Positions 43,905 to 53,412 of a stretch of 58,121 nt of DNA are shown here, one piece after another (positions within the stretch are counted from its first letter, which is position 1; every line of letters begins with the position of its first letter). A program made the translations under genes and the position numbers. Below the pieces are notes generated by a model that saw only the letters and a list, made by a program, of their open reading frames with translations, was not told where the DNA came from and did not search any database. Source of the DNA: an uncultured Oscillospiraceae bacterium (GTDB lineage: Bacteria; Bacillota; Clostridia; Oscillospirales; Ruminococcaceae); NCBI GenBank assembly GCA_949745795.1, contig CATKAZ010000074.1, positions 1 through 58,121 on the forward strand, given 5' to 3'.

Positions 43905-46559
43905 ATGGCTGATAACAAAAATAATAGAAACGGTTCGGAAAATTATAGGGAAAATACGGGTCGCAGCAGAGCCGGTGAGTCTGCAAACCGATCCGGAAAA
44001 AATAACGGAAGAAGAACCTCTCCGTCCGCTTATACCAAAAAAGACGGAAGTCACAAGCAAACATCGGTAAATAAGGGGACAGCAGCTCATACCGGTAAAG
44101 CTTCCGCTCCTAACGTACGTAGAAAGAAAGAAGCAGAAACAACCGGAAATGTTAGGAGAACTGCACCGCAGAATGCCAGGCAGGCAGTAAGAAAAAAACC
44201 GGAAAATCCTAAAATGAAAATAGCAAAGAAAATTGCGGCAGTTCTGGGAACAACTTTGCTTTCGATTTTCTTGGTAGTTGTTATTACAGGAACTATTGTT
44301 GCAACTGCTATGACTGTTTATGTTCTGGAATTTATGGACGAATCTACCGATGTTACAATGAAGGAATTGGAAAACAGTGCAAATACGATAGTTTATGCTA
44401 ATGACGGTGATAAACTGGTTCAGCTTTATGCAGTAAAGAGCGAGGTACAGCGTATTCCGGTAGATATTGAGAAAATTCCTCAGCATGTTAGGGATGCCTT
44501 CGTATGTGTTGAAGATGAACGTTTTTACTCTCATGAAGGTGTTGACTATAAGCGTACATTTGCAGCGTTTGCTAATATGTTCATGCATATTTATGATACT
44601 AAGCAGGGCGGTTCTACTATTACTCAGCAGCTTATTAAGAATTTGACCGGTGATGATGATCCCAGTCCGGAGAGAAAAATAAGAGAAATTTTCAGAGCTA
44701 TGCAGTTTGAAAAAAAATATTCTAAAGATGAAATACTTGAAAACTATTTGAATTATATTGGTTTCGGCGGGCCTACAAACGGTATTCAGCTGGCTTCGAT
44801 AAAGTATTTCGGAAAGGATGTTTCTGAGCTTTCTATTGCAGAAGCGGCAAGTCTTGCGGCAATTCCGAAAAGTCCGGAAACTATTAATCCTTTTGCAGAA
44901 TATAAAGATGAAAACGGTGAATGGATAAATACCGGTAAGGAGGCTAACAGAGACCGTCAGGAAAGCGTTCTTTATCGCATGTACGAAAACGGCGCTATTT
45001 CTTATGACCAGTATCAGGAAGCGCTTAATGAAAAATTAATTTTTACCGATTCTGAGGAGTATAAAAAAGCTCACCCGGAAGCGGATGTTGATAATCTTAT
45101 TGATGAACAGAAGGCTACTTCTTGGGTTGTGGATACTGCTATAAAAGAATATGCCGCAGTATTGATGGACGAATATGGTATTGATGAGGACGAAGCTATC
45201 GTTAGAATTAACAGAGGCGGTTACCAGATTTATACTACAGTTGATATGGAAATGCAAAGACATGTAGAAGAAAAATACAGTGATCTTAACAATCTTATGG
45301 ATGCCGAATCTAACAGTACCTGGATAGATGAAGATGACGACGGTGAGTATGAGCAGATTTTCCCTGAATCTGCATTTATAGCAATGGATTATAATGGTAA
45401 TATTTTAAGTGTTGTAGGCGGAATTGGTGAGAAAAAAGAATCACTCGCATTTAACCGTGCGACTATGGCAACAAGACAGCCTGGTTCATGTATTAAACCT
45501 ATAACTACTTATGGTCTGGCGCTTTACAGCGATCACATTCATTGGGGAAGCATGTATAAGGACTCTCCTATAAAGCTTGACGGCGACGAATGGCCGGAAA
45601 ACTATGACAATATTTGGAGAAGAACCAGCATGTTCATTTTTGAAGCGTTGAGAGAGTCCAGAAATACTGTTCCCGCACAGCTATGTCAGGAGCTTACACC
45701 TCAGGCAGTATTTAATTTTGCCACCCAGAATCTTAGTGTTGATATTGTAGATATTACAGACGAAGGTGCTACGGATATTGCATATGCACCTCTTACAGTC
45801 GGAGCCTTGACATATGGTATTTCTCCGCAGAATCTTGTAAACGCTTATATTCCTTATGGAAACGGCGGCACTTACTCTAATGCACATATTGTAAGCAGGG
45901 TTGAAAGGGGAGACGGTTCGGTAGTTTATGAAAACGACGGAAATCCTCATGAAGCAGTTGATCCGGAAACAGCTTATGTTATGAATCATCTTTTGCAGGA
46001 GGTTATAAAAAGCGGTACCGGTACTGCTGCTCAGCTTTCCAACAAAACAGTCGCCGGAAAAACCGGTACTACAGATGACTGGAATGACCTTTGCTTCGTG
46101 GGTCTGACAGAGGATTTTGTAAGCGGTATATGGATAGGATATGATGAAAAGAATGAACTTAATCATGGTCTTTCATCTGCACAGGTTTGGTATAATATTA
46201 TAGGCGAATATGCTAACAGCATTGAATCGGATAATGAGTATCCTAGCTGTGATTCTGTCATTGAAGCGCCTATGTGTTCTTCTACCGGATTGATAGCAGG
46301 ACCTTATTGCAGCAGCAATAAAACGGGATATTGGAAATCATCAAATGCGCCTACATGCGCTAATCATGCATCTGCACCTAAAAAGGACGATGGCAAAGAT
46401 AAAGATAAGGATAAGGAAGATGAGAGCAGTGAGGATTCCGAAAGCTCGGAATCTTCTGACAGCAGTCAGGAGGATTCTTCGGTTTCATCAGCTGAAGATC
46501 CCGGCAGTTCGGATTCTTCTTCCGACAACGGCAGTCAAGACGAACCTTCGGCTGAATAA
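43905..46559 (+). CDS. Class A penicillin-binding protein (PBP1A family)
   Basis: 884 residues from the ATG at 43905 (AGAGGT upstream). Builds and crosslinks peptidoglycan. A ~105-residue basic, Asn/Arg-rich cytoplasmic tail precedes one membrane helix (~110-137). GT51: VEDERFYSHEGVDYKR with catalytic Glu203, GGSTITQQLIKN, RKIREI. Transpeptidase: SCIK in RQPGSCIKPITTY, SRN in RESRNTVP, KTGT in AGKTGTTDDWND. The last ~60 residues are a Ser/Asp/Glu-rich disordered tail. Followed 17 bases later by an RNA methyltransferase gene. Confidence 0.95.
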   Translation: MADNKNNRNGSENYRENTGRSRAGESANRSGKNNGRRTSPSAYTKKDGSHKQTSVNKGTAAHTGKASAPNVRRKKEAETTGNVRRTAPQNARQAVRKKPENPKMKIAKKIAAVLGTTLLSIFLVVVITGTIVATAMTVYVLEFMDESTDVTMKELENSANTIVYANDGDKLVQLYAVKSEVQRIPVDIEKIPQHVRDAFVCVEDERFYSHEGVDYKRTFAAFANMFMHIYDTKQGGSTITQQLIKNLTGDDDPSPERKIREIFRAMQFEKKYSKDEILENYLNYIGFGGPTNGIQLASIKYFGKDVSELSIAEAASLAAIPKSPETINPFAEYKDENGEWINTGKEANRDRQESVLYRMYENGAISYDQYQEALNEKLIFTDSEEYKKAHPEADVDNLIDEQKATSWVVDTAIKEYAAVLMDEYGIDEDEAIVRINRGGYQIYTTVDMEMQRHVEEKYSDLNNLMDAESNSTWIDEDDDGEYEQIFPESAFIAMDYNGNILSVVGGIGEKKESLAFNRATMATRQPGSCIKPITTYGLALYSDHIHWGSMYKDSPIKLDGDEWPENYDNIWRRTSMFIFEALRESRNTVPAQLCQELTPQAVFNFATQNLSVDIVDITDEGATDIAYAPLTVGALTYGISPQNLVNAYIPYGNGGTYSNAHIVSRVERGDGSVVYENDGNPHEAVDPETAYVMNHLLQEVIKSGTGTAAQLSNKTVAGKTGTTDDWNDLCFVGLTEDFVSGIWIGYDEKNELNHGLSSAQVWYNIIGEYANSIESDNEYPSCDSVIEAPMCSSTGLIAGPYCSSNKTGYWKSSNAPTCANHASAPKKDDGKDKDKDKEDESSEDSESSESSDSSQEDSSVSSAEDPGSSDSSSDNGSQDEPSAE

Positions 46560-46576
46560 AGAACAGGAGTTTAAAC

Positions 46577-47692
46577 TTGAAAGAAAAATTAAAAATAACC
46601 TGTCCGTGTCATTTCGGACTTGAAAGCGTATTAAAATATGAAGTTACTAAAATCGGCGGTGAAAATATTACTGTTAAGGATGGCAGAGTTAGCTTTGAGG
46701 GTGGCTTTGATCTTGCGGCAAGAGCAAATATTTGTCTTTCAACTGCTGAGAGAGTTTTAATTGAATTAGCTGAATTTTATGCTGAAACCTTTGAAGAACT
46801 TTTTCAAGGCGTTAAGAGAATACCTCTTGAAAATTTTATAGGGATTAAGGACGCCTTTCCGGTAAAGGGACATTCACTTAATTCGGAGCTGCATAGTGTT
46901 CCGGACTGTCAATCAATAATAAAAAAGGCCGCTGTTGAACGGCTTAAGGAAAAATATCATACAGGTTGGTTTGAAGAAACCGGAGCAGTTCATCAGATAC
47001 AGTTTAGTATACTGAAAAATAATGTAAACATTTATCTTGATACGTCCGGTGTCGGACTTCATAAAAGAGGCTACAGAAAAAATTCCAATGCAGCGCCAAT
47101 TAAGGAAACCCTTGCCGCAGGAATAATTGATCTTGCAAGAGTAAGAAGTAATAGTACAGTTTGTGATCCGTTTTGCGGAAGCGGAACTTTCCTTATTGAA
47201 TCAGCATTAAAAGCATTGAATATTCCTCCATGTATCAACAGAAAATTTGCGGCTGAAAAGTGGGAATGCATAAATGAATCAGTCTGGAGGAATGAAAGGC
47301 AGCGTGCTATAAGCCTTGTAAATAAAAATGCAGAGTTTAAAGCATTCGGGTTTGATATTGATGAAGAGTCTGTAAGGCTCTCAATTGACAACAGCGCAAA
47401 AGCAGGTGTTAAATCGAGAATAAGAATTGAAAAGTCTGATATTTGTGAATTTCAGCCTATGAATGCAATAACGGTCTGCAATCCGCCGTACGGCGAGAGA
47501 ATGCTGGAAATAAGGGAAGCAGAACAGCTCTATAAAATAATGGGAGAAGTTTTTCAGCCTGACAGAGAAAATCCATGCTACATTATTTCTCCTCATGAGG
47601 ACTTTGAAAGATTCTTCGGAAAAAAAGCCGATAAAAAACGTAAGCTTTATAACGGTATGATAAAATGTAATCTTTATATGTATTTTAAATAA
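46577..47692 (+). CDS. THUMP-domain rRNA guanine-N2 methyltransferase (RlmL N-terminal/YpsC-like)
   Basis: 371 residues starting at TTG 46577; AGGAG lies 7 bases before it and no nearer ATG has one. THUMP domain to ~160 (CPCHFGLESVLKYEV, KDAFPVKGHSLNSELHS, GLHKRGYRKN), then a class I SAM methyltransferase: CDPFCGSGTFLIESAL (SAM site) and the catalytic NPPY in TVCNPPYGERM. Equivalent to the m2G2445 half of E. coli RlmL without the RlmK part, the usual Firmicute form. Cotranscribed with the PBP1 gene. Confidence 0.9.
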   Translation: MKEKLKITCPCHFGLESVLKYEVTKIGGENITVKDGRVSFEGGFDLAARANICLSTAERVLIELAEFYAETFEELFQGVKRIPLENFIGIKDAFPVKGHSLNSELHSVPDCQSIIKKAAVERLKEKYHTGWFEETGAVHQIQFSILKNNVNIYLDTSGVGLHKRGYRKNSNAAPIKETLAAGIIDLARVRSNSTVCDPFCGSGTFLIESALKALNIPPCINRKFAAEKWECINESVWRNERQRAISLVNKNAEFKAFGFDIDEESVRLSIDNSAKAGVKSRIRIEKSDICEFQPMNAITVCNPPYGERMLEIREAEQLYKIMGEVFQPDRENPCYIISPHEDFERFFGKKADKKRKLYNGMIKCNLYMYFK

Positions 47693-47724
47693 AAAAACGG
47701 GTTCAGATGAACCCGTCTTTTTTT
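47691..47724. terminator. Bidirectional intrinsic terminator
   Basis: 9-bp stem ACGGGTTCA/TGAACCCGT with 2-base loop, A-run before and T-run after, between convergent genes. Confidence 0.87.
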
Positions 47725-49885
47725 ACATTATTAACATACGCTTGAGAATAATCGTATCAAATATATTAATCTTGTTATCGTCATTTACATCAGCATTTAA
47801 AAGCGCTTGTTCTTTAAGTACAGCTTTTTTAATCAGATGTTTGTTTAGCAGTACTAAATCTGCTGTTTCAATTGTTCCGTTTAGGTTTGTGTCCCCCTTG
47901 ATTTTTGATATGTCAGGTTTTTCGGTTTCAGAAGGAGATGTACCGTCCGGTTCAACGCCGTAAATTAAAACCCCATTTTCATAAACTGTTATTTTATCCG
48001 TGACTGTCGTTTCATTTTCTTTTAAACCAAGTAAGTCGGAGTTTGAATAGTCGTTAGCAGCGTCCCAGCCTGTCTGATAATTTGGAAATACGAGAGCCAG
48101 CATTGTTTCGCACTGATTTCTGCCTTCGGAAATCGGCATTACTGCTCTGCCATCCGGATATGTTACCTGGATATAATAAATATTATCCTGATAGTGTGTA
48201 ATAGGGGAGATTTTTGCGGCATATTCTTCACCGTACATCAAAGCCTGATCACGGTCAACACGTACAACAATATCTTCAGGTTTAAATCCGGCATTGATTA
48301 TTTCCGTTGCGTCCAGATAATATCTATAAGACATATTGTCAACAATTCTCGGCGGCCATGCAGTATGGTTTGTAAATTTAAGACTCAAATCAGAACCGGT
48401 TGCAGAATGCTTTAACTTGGATTCAACATAAAATTCAGTTTCACGTTGTTCCGGTTCAGGGAAATTTGGGTCGGTAGAACCGCCGTATTCACTTACCATT
48501 TTTGCCATTAATCCTGTAAATCCTGCATTATAATCGCAGGCAACCTCATTATTTATATGATTTTGACGGTCGTCCTCATAAACGCCTTCAGATGTCGGTC
48601 CGCCTACAAGAGCACCGTATAGGATATGTCGATTATTTACTGGAGTATCAAGAGCATTTTTCCAAGATGAATGAGCTGATCTGTGGTGGACATTCAGAGG
48701 AGAATTTTCTCCGTATCCTACTACATAGCTGCGATTATCAGGATTTGCCCCCAGACAGTAATCAGCCTGTTCTTCATAAAATTCCTTATATGCTGAGGTA
48801 TTTTCAAGAGGAAGTGTATCGCATGCAACTGCTGCAGTAAATGCGGCGGCTGTTGCATGTCTTAGGCAGCCCCAATCAGTAAGCCAGCGTAAACCGCCGT
48901 CAAGCTTCTTAACACTGTATGTCCAGTAATCAAGCTGTTTTTTTACCTGATTTACATAAGTTGAGTCACCTGTATTCTGAGCGTATAGTATCATGCCGCC
49001 TTGCTGTACATCGTCCCAGCACTGTCCCCAACTGTATTTCAGTTCATTTGTTCCCAGTTCAGTGCTAAGGTTTGGTATGTAGCCGGTTGCTTTGTCAAGA
49101 TAGATTTTATCTCCTGTAGCCTTATAAAGCCAGTTTGCCGCCCAGAAAAGTTCATCATAGAAATGAGATGAACGGTAAAAATTTTTGGCGTCACTTGCCA
49201 TATATTCATCATCACTTTGTTCAGCGTCTGCAATGGCAAATATATTCTTTGCATGTTCAAGGTAGCTGTCAACTTTGTCCGATTTACCCTGTAAAGCGCA
49301 GTAGCCTGCTGCAAGAGCGGCGGCCATTTCACCTAATGCCGCAGAGCATTTTCTGCCGGAATAATATGGTCGGTCATTGCTGATATTTTGGTCTTTCATA
49401 CCATATTCCACAAGCTCGGCAGGCCCCCACCAGGAATGATCATCCTGACCGTTTCCTACCTGATATATTACTTCATCACCCAAATCGCATGCGGCAAAGT
49501 AATCGAGAGCAAAGGTAAGATTGTTTACATAATTTGTCATTTCTCCGCACTTTTCAATACCGTCCGGATACTGATAAAGTCCCCAAGCGATCATTGAAGC
49601 GGAATATGCCATAGGAAGATTAAACTTTACGTGGTCGCCGGCATCATACCAACCGCCTTTAATAAAGTCGTCCATTGTTGAATCTCCACGCCATTCCACT
49701 CTGTTCCAGTCCGGAAGAGGACCTGCCTGTTGACATTCATAAAAATATAAAGTTTTTTGAAGAGCTTCTGCATAGTTAATAGAAGAATCTGCCGAAGCAA
49801 TATTTGTTTTCTGCGGCACTGTTCCCGTAAACACTGATGTAGCAAGCATCACGGAAGCAATTGCCGAGCTTATTATTTTTTTCAT
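47723..49885 (-). CDS. Secreted GH9 endoglucanase with CBM3c and dockerin (cellulosomal)
   Basis: 720 residues. Signal peptide to ~33. GH9 catalytic domain ~37-465: GGWYDAGDHVKFNLP with catalytic Asp pair, VHHRSAHSS, and the acid Glu in NNEVACDYNAGFTG. Then ~490-640 a CBM3c-type module (FYVESKLKHSATGSDLSLKF, LVFPNYQTGWDAAND); this GH9-CBM3c pair is typical of processive endoglucanases. C-terminal type I dockerin (663-720) with two calcium loops, DTNLNGTIETADL and DVNDDNKINIFDT. The dockerin would dock it onto a cohesin scaffold, not encoded here. GGAG ribosome binding site; own promoter. Confidence 0.96.
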   Translation of the reverse strand: MKKIISSAIASVMLATSVFTGTVPQKTNIASADSSINYAEALQKTLYFYECQQAGPLPDWNRVEWRGDSTMDDFIKGGWYDAGDHVKFNLPMAYSASMIAWGLYQYPDGIEKCGEMTNYVNNLTFALDYFAACDLGDEVIYQVGNGQDDHSWWGPAELVEYGMKDQNISNDRPYYSGRKCSAALGEMAAALAAGYCALQGKSDKVDSYLEHAKNIFAIADAEQSDDEYMASDAKNFYRSSHFYDELFWAANWLYKATGDKIYLDKATGYIPNLSTELGTNELKYSWGQCWDDVQQGGMILYAQNTGDSTYVNQVKKQLDYWTYSVKKLDGGLRWLTDWGCLRHATAAAFTAAVACDTLPLENTSAYKEFYEEQADYCLGANPDNRSYVVGYGENSPLNVHHRSAHSSWKNALDTPVNNRHILYGALVGGPTSEGVYEDDRQNHINNEVACDYNAGFTGLMAKMVSEYGGSTDPNFPEPEQRETEFYVESKLKHSATGSDLSLKFTNHTAWPPRIVDNMSYRYYLDATEIINAGFKPEDIVVRVDRDQALMYGEEYAAKISPITHYQDNIYYIQVTYPDGRAVMPISEGRNQCETMLALVFPNYQTGWDAANDYSNSDLLGLKENETTVTDKITVYENGVLIYGVEPDGTSPSETEKPDISKIKGDTNLNGTIETADLVLLNKHLIKKAVLKEQALLNADVNDDNKINIFDTIILKRMLIM

Positions 49886-49914
49886 TATACTTCACTCCGT
49901 TTCATATATATATT

Positions 49915-49943
49915 ATTATCCTATTAATTTTAACTTTTGTCAA
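49915..49943 (-). promoter_or_regulatory. Sigma-A promoter of the GH9 gene
   Basis: On the minus strand TTGACA (49943-49938), 17 bases, GATAAT (49920-49915). Confidence 0.7.
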
Positions 49944-49958
49944 GCTAATTTGTATACT

Positions 49959-49976
49959 TTGACTTAAAACTGTCAA
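49959..49976. promoter_or_regulatory. Dyad upstream of the GH9 promoter
   Basis: TTGAC-N8-GTCAA, 16 bases upstream of the -35 box. A possible regulator site; short, so uncertain. Confidence 0.35.
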
Positions 49977-49983
49977 TTTGCAT

Positions 49984-50015
49984 AAAAAAAGGAACAACTA
50001 TGAGTTGTTCCTTTA
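49984..50015 (-). terminator. Intrinsic terminator of the second sortase operon
   Basis: 12-bp perfect stem AAAGGAACAACT/AGTTGTTCCTTT, 3-base loop, T-run on the minus strand. Confidence 0.87.
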
Positions 50016-50020
50016 CAATA

Positions 50021-50905
50021 TTAATTACTGTTTTTATCTATAGATGATGTTTTTTTGCAGATAATAATATAAATTGCCATTAATATAATTCCGAATGCAA
50101 ATATTCCGGTCTGTAAGACAATGTATTTGTTAATTGTACCGTTCAGCATACCTGTAACAGCAGAATAAATATAATCATTTCGAATAACAAGCTTATCAAG
50201 GTATCCTGATAGCTTAAAATACAAGCATAGAATAAGCGCTATTGCCGATGAACAGAGTAAAGCAGAAGAAATCCAGTAAAGGAAGTTTTTACGGCTTATA
50301 ATGATAATTATGATAATGAACATGGCAGTAAGTCCGGCAGAAATATAAATTAACGGATTTACAAATCCATAAAGCTTATTCAGTTTTGAAAATGCTCCTG
50401 TTTTTTCAATCATTTTAAGCATATATACATCGGTGAAATTTGAAATTTCACTTTCAGCCGTATCAATAGTTTTTTTCAGCTGCTGATTATATGCGTCATC
50501 AATTTCCACATTGTTTTTTTCAGCGAACTCGGCAAAATAATCGCTTAAGCTTTTTTCAAGTTTAGTAAAGTCAAACTGCATTTCATCATATTTTGAAGCG
50601 GAACCGTTGATATAGTCAAACGCATTATTGATTTTCATATCTATCATACGTTTTATATCTTCCTCGGTGATTGCCGACATATAAACGTCTGCGGGGATTC
50701 CGGAATAGTTTTCACTGTCCTTAAAATACTTTTCAATAGCATTCATAGACTTTAATGCTACATCGTTTTTTTCAACAGTTTCAATATATGGCTGTGAACG
50801 CATGAGCTGATTTTTTGCAAATGTGATACCTTCTACACCTATAAGGGCAAAGACAAGAATTATTGTCAGCAGAAGATTAGGAATATATTTTTCCAAGTGT
50901 TTCAT
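50021..50905 (-). CDS. Membrane protein of a sortase operon, unknown function
   Basis: 294 residues. One N-terminal membrane helix (~10-29, LLLTIILVFALIGVEGITF), a ~150-residue outside helical domain rich in Asp/Lys/Glu (about 35-175), then three more helices (~185-205, 214-234, 262-284). No family recognised. Third gene after the substrate-like protein and sortase, 21 bases past the sortase, so it likely works with them at the cell surface. Confidence 0.65.
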   Translation of the reverse strand: MKHLEKYIPNLLLTIILVFALIGVEGITFAKNQLMRSQPYIETVEKNDVALKSMNAIEKYFKDSENYSGIPADVYMSAITEEDIKRMIDMKINNAFDYINGSASKYDEMQFDFTKLEKSLSDYFAEFAEKNNVEIDDAYNQQLKKTIDTAESEISNFTDVYMLKMIEKTGAFSKLNKLYGFVNPLIYISAGLTAMFIIIIIIISRKNFLYWISSALLCSSAIALILCLYFKLSGYLDKLVIRNDYIYSAVTGMLNGTINKYIVLQTGIFAFGIILMAIYIIICKKTSSIDKNSN

Positions 50906-50926
50906 ATACTGTCTGATCCTTTCTGC

Positions 50927-51559
50927 TTAATCATAGAATTTCTTTTCTACTAATTCACATATAACTGCAAGTCTGTCCTCAGTCGGACCTAAAAGATTTC
51001 CGTAACAGGTATAAAGGGTCAGACGGTCGTCGGCTGTCGGAGCAATAAGTTCATTGTTGGTTTCTTTAAAAATCGTACTTTCCTTCATTTTATAAGTAAA
51101 TTCGCCATATGAAGTGGTAAGCACAATAATATCTCCGACTTTAACATCTCCCAAATTCAGGAAGAAAGTATTGCAGTGTGCATCAAGGACAACATTTCCC
51201 TTTTCTCCGATAAATACAGAGCCTAAATACTGGCATACGCCAAGTTTAAGCAGTTCATCAGTGCTTCCGAAATAAACGGGAGCTTCAAGATCTATGGAAT
51301 CAATTTTAATAGTTGCATATTGAGCGCCGAAGGACGGATATATAATTTTACTGCCGTTATCAAGCTGTGATTCTACTTCTTTTTCTGTATATTTTATTTC
51401 ATTTATCTGTTCATGTCCGGCATTTGCGGAAAAAACCAAATCTGCGGCGGCTTTTATTTTCTGAACGGGAATATAGCTTGCTCCGGCAATTATTCCGCTG
51501 CAAACTGCTAAAATTACTGCCGGAGTAATCAGCATTACTGCCGCGCTGCGTTTAGCCAT
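50927..51559 (-). CDS. Sortase (class D/E-like)
   Basis: 210 residues from the ATG at 51559 (GGAG 7 bases upstream). N-terminal membrane helix (~7-29), then the sortase fold: YATIKIDSIDLEAPVYFG, His128 in VVLDAHCNTFF, Cys185 in LTLYTCYG, Arg196 in EDRLAVIC. Shorter than the class B sortases at 11.9-14.4 kb and different in motif. Overlaps the upstream gene by 8 bases, so translation is coupled to its likely substrate. Confidence 0.88.
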   Translation of the reverse strand: MAKRSAAVMLITPAVILAVCSGIIAGASYIPVQKIKAAADLVFSANAGHEQINEIKYTEKEVESQLDNGSKIIYPSFGAQYATIKIDSIDLEAPVYFGSTDELLKLGVCQYLGSVFIGEKGNVVLDAHCNTFFLNLGDVKVGDIIVLTTSYGEFTYKMKESTIFKETNNELIAPTADDRLTLYTCYGNLLGPTEDRLAVICELVEKKFYD

Positions 51560-52208
51560 TTGTATTCTCCGATTTTTTATTTGCAATAGACAGCAGCCAT
51601 GCACTGATTCCTCCTGCTGCAATTACAACGCCGCAAATAATCGCAAATTCCGGATAGCCTTTTGTAGAATTGTCTTCAGCTCCTGTTGTGTCCACAAGCT
51701 TGCCGACAGGTACAACAGTCTGAACATTGCCGTCAGCGTCACGAACTGTCATAATGTAATTTTTGTCGCCTTTTTGTTCTACTGTGATATTCAATCCCAT
51801 TTTTTTACCGGCTTCAACGATTTCATTCAGGGAATTCATAATATTTTCATTTGTCATTTTATCAACTACGTCCTTTAAAAATGAATCGTCAACTACTCCG
51901 GTATCAGGATCAACCTTTGCTTCACCTTTCATTTCGGCAATTGTCTTTCCGAAATTTTTCAGTGCCACATCGTCCATTTCCGAACCTACATTTGAAATCT
52001 TATCAACGAGAATATCATATTGGCTTTCGGAAAATTTATTTACTTTTAAATAGTTCTGAAGCATCTGAACATATTCTTCCAAAAATCCGGCTGACCTTGC
52101 AGCAGCAACTACATCGTCAGCGGTTGCAGCAGATACGCTGATACTCATTGTACCGATAATTGAAACAGCTGAAATAACAGCTGCTATTTTTTTTATATAG
52201 TTTTTCAT
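51552..52208 (-). CDS. Secreted protein with sorting-signal-like C-terminus, probable sortase partner
   Basis: 218 residues from the ATG at 52208 (GGAGGT upstream). Signal peptide to about 28 (SVSAATADD). The middle is mostly helical and acidic. The C-terminus has a hydrophobic helix (~187-208) and a short tail with KK, like a cell-wall sorting signal, but no LPXTG; LVDTTG at 171-176 is the nearest match. No family recognised. Encoded just before and overlapping a sortase gene. Confidence 0.7.
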   Translation of the reverse strand: MKNYIKKIAAVISAVSIIGTMSISVSAATADDVVAAARSAGFLEEYVQMLQNYLKVNKFSESQYDILVDKISNVGSEMDDVALKNFGKTIAEMKGEAKVDPDTGVVDDSFLKDVVDKMTNENIMNSLNEIVEAGKKMGLNITVEQKGDKNYIMTVRDADGNVQTVVPVGKLVDTTGAEDNSTKGYPEFAIICGVVIAAGGISAWLLSIANKKSENTNG

Positions 52209-52278
52209 TGTTACCTCCACAAACTTACAATTCTTAAAATTCAGTAAGATCATATTTTTTTATAACTTACATACCATC

Positions 52279-52307
52279 ACTTTAACATTTTATATCACGT
52301 TTGTCAA
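52279..52307 (-). promoter_or_regulatory. Promoter of the second sortase operon
   Basis: On the minus strand TTGACA (52307-52302), 17 bases, TAAAGT (52284-52279). Confidence 0.6.
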
Positions 52308-52341
52308 TAGCAAAATTAAATAAATACATTGGTAATTATAG

Positions 52342-53409
52342 CTATTTTATTGTACCTCCTCCTAGGACGACATCGCCTTTGTAAAATACTGCCGCTTGTC
52401 CCTTTGCAGGAGCTCTTTGAGGCTTGTGAAATTTTACAAGTACTTCACCGTTTTTCAGCGGACAAACAGTTGCTGCCTGTTCATTTTGACTGTATCTTGT
52501 TTTTGCAGTTACTTCAATCGGTTCGATAAGATTGTCCAAAGAAATCCAATTAAGATTGCCTACAGTTATTTCGTTCTTGTAAAGATCGGCTTCATCACCT
52601 ATTGTAACCGTATTATTAACAGCGTCCTTGTCGGTTACATAGGCAGGTTTGCCTAAAGAAATTCCAAGTCCCTTGCGCTGACCGATAGTATAATGTATAA
52701 CGCCTTTGTGAATACCGATTTTTTCACCGGAGGTGTTTAAAAAACTTCCTTCTGATAGAGTTTTTCCTGTGTTTTCGGTTATAAACTTTGCATAGTCTCC
52801 GTCAGGTACGAAACAGATGTCCTGACTGTCAGGTTTTCTTGAATTAACAAGTCCGGCATTTTCGGCTATTTGCCGTACAGCGGTCTTATCGTATTCGCCT
52901 AAAGGAAACAGTGTTTTTGAAAGCTGATATTGAGTAAGACCGTAAAGCACATAGGTCTGATCTTTAGAACGGTCAGCAGGTCTGATAAGAAGATATTTTC
53001 CTGTTTTTTCGTCAAATTTACGCACGGCGTAATGCCCTGTGGCAATGTAATCATAGCCTAGTTCTTCGGCTCTTCGGAGCATTTTGTCAAATTTTATATG
53101 TCTGTTGCATTCTATGCATGGGTTTGGAGTTTCTCCTTTAAGATAGCTGTCTATAAAATGTTCCATAACATGTTTTCGGAAGTCATTTTTAAAATTAAAA
53201 ACCAGATGATCAAATCCCAGCTTGTATGCTACGCTTCTTGCATCCTCAACGTCAGACAGGGAGCAGCATGTTCTTGTACTTTCATCTATATCTTCTCCGT
53301 CAAAAAGCTTTAATGTTATTCCTGTTACTTCGTATCCTTCGTCTTGCAGAAGCTTTGCGGCTACAGAGCTGTCAACGCCTCCGCTCATTCCTACCATTAC
53401 CTTTGCCAT
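52342..53409 (-). CDS. mnmA: tRNA-specific 2-thiouridylase MnmA
   Basis: Thiolates wobble U34 in Lys, Glu and Gln tRNAs. 355 residues. PP-loop KVMVGMSGGVDSSVAAKLL, catalytic cysteines in PNPCIECNRHIKF and SQDICFVPDGDY, GQRKGLGI and the C-terminal barrel. Sulfur probably comes from the cysteine desulfurase at 8667, directly or via carriers. AAAGGA ribosome binding site. Last of a tmcAL-HAD-mnmA gene run, 3 bases after the HAD stop. Confidence 0.96.
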   Translation of the reverse strand: MAKVMVGMSGGVDSSVAAKLLQDEGYEVTGITLKLFDGEDIDESTRTCCSLSDVEDARSVAYKLGFDHLVFNFKNDFRKHVMEHFIDSYLKGETPNPCIECNRHIKFDKMLRRAEELGYDYIATGHYAVRKFDEKTGKYLLIRPADRSKDQTYVLYGLTQYQLSKTLFPLGEYDKTAVRQIAENAGLVNSRKPDSQDICFVPDGDYAKFITENTGKTLSEGSFLNTSGEKIGIHKGVIHYTIGQRKGLGISLGKPAYVTDKDAVNNTVTIGDEADLYKNEITVGNLNWISLDNLIEPIEVTAKTRYSQNEQAATVCPLKNGEVLVKFHKPQRAPAKGQAAVFYKGDVVLGGGTIK

Positions 53410-53412
53410 TGT

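Noticed and set aside
46380-46559. Ser/Asp/Glu-rich end of the PBP1 gene as a frameshift artefact
   Set aside because: Low-complexity disordered tails are usual on class A PBPs of this group, and the frame ends cleanly before the next ribosome binding site.
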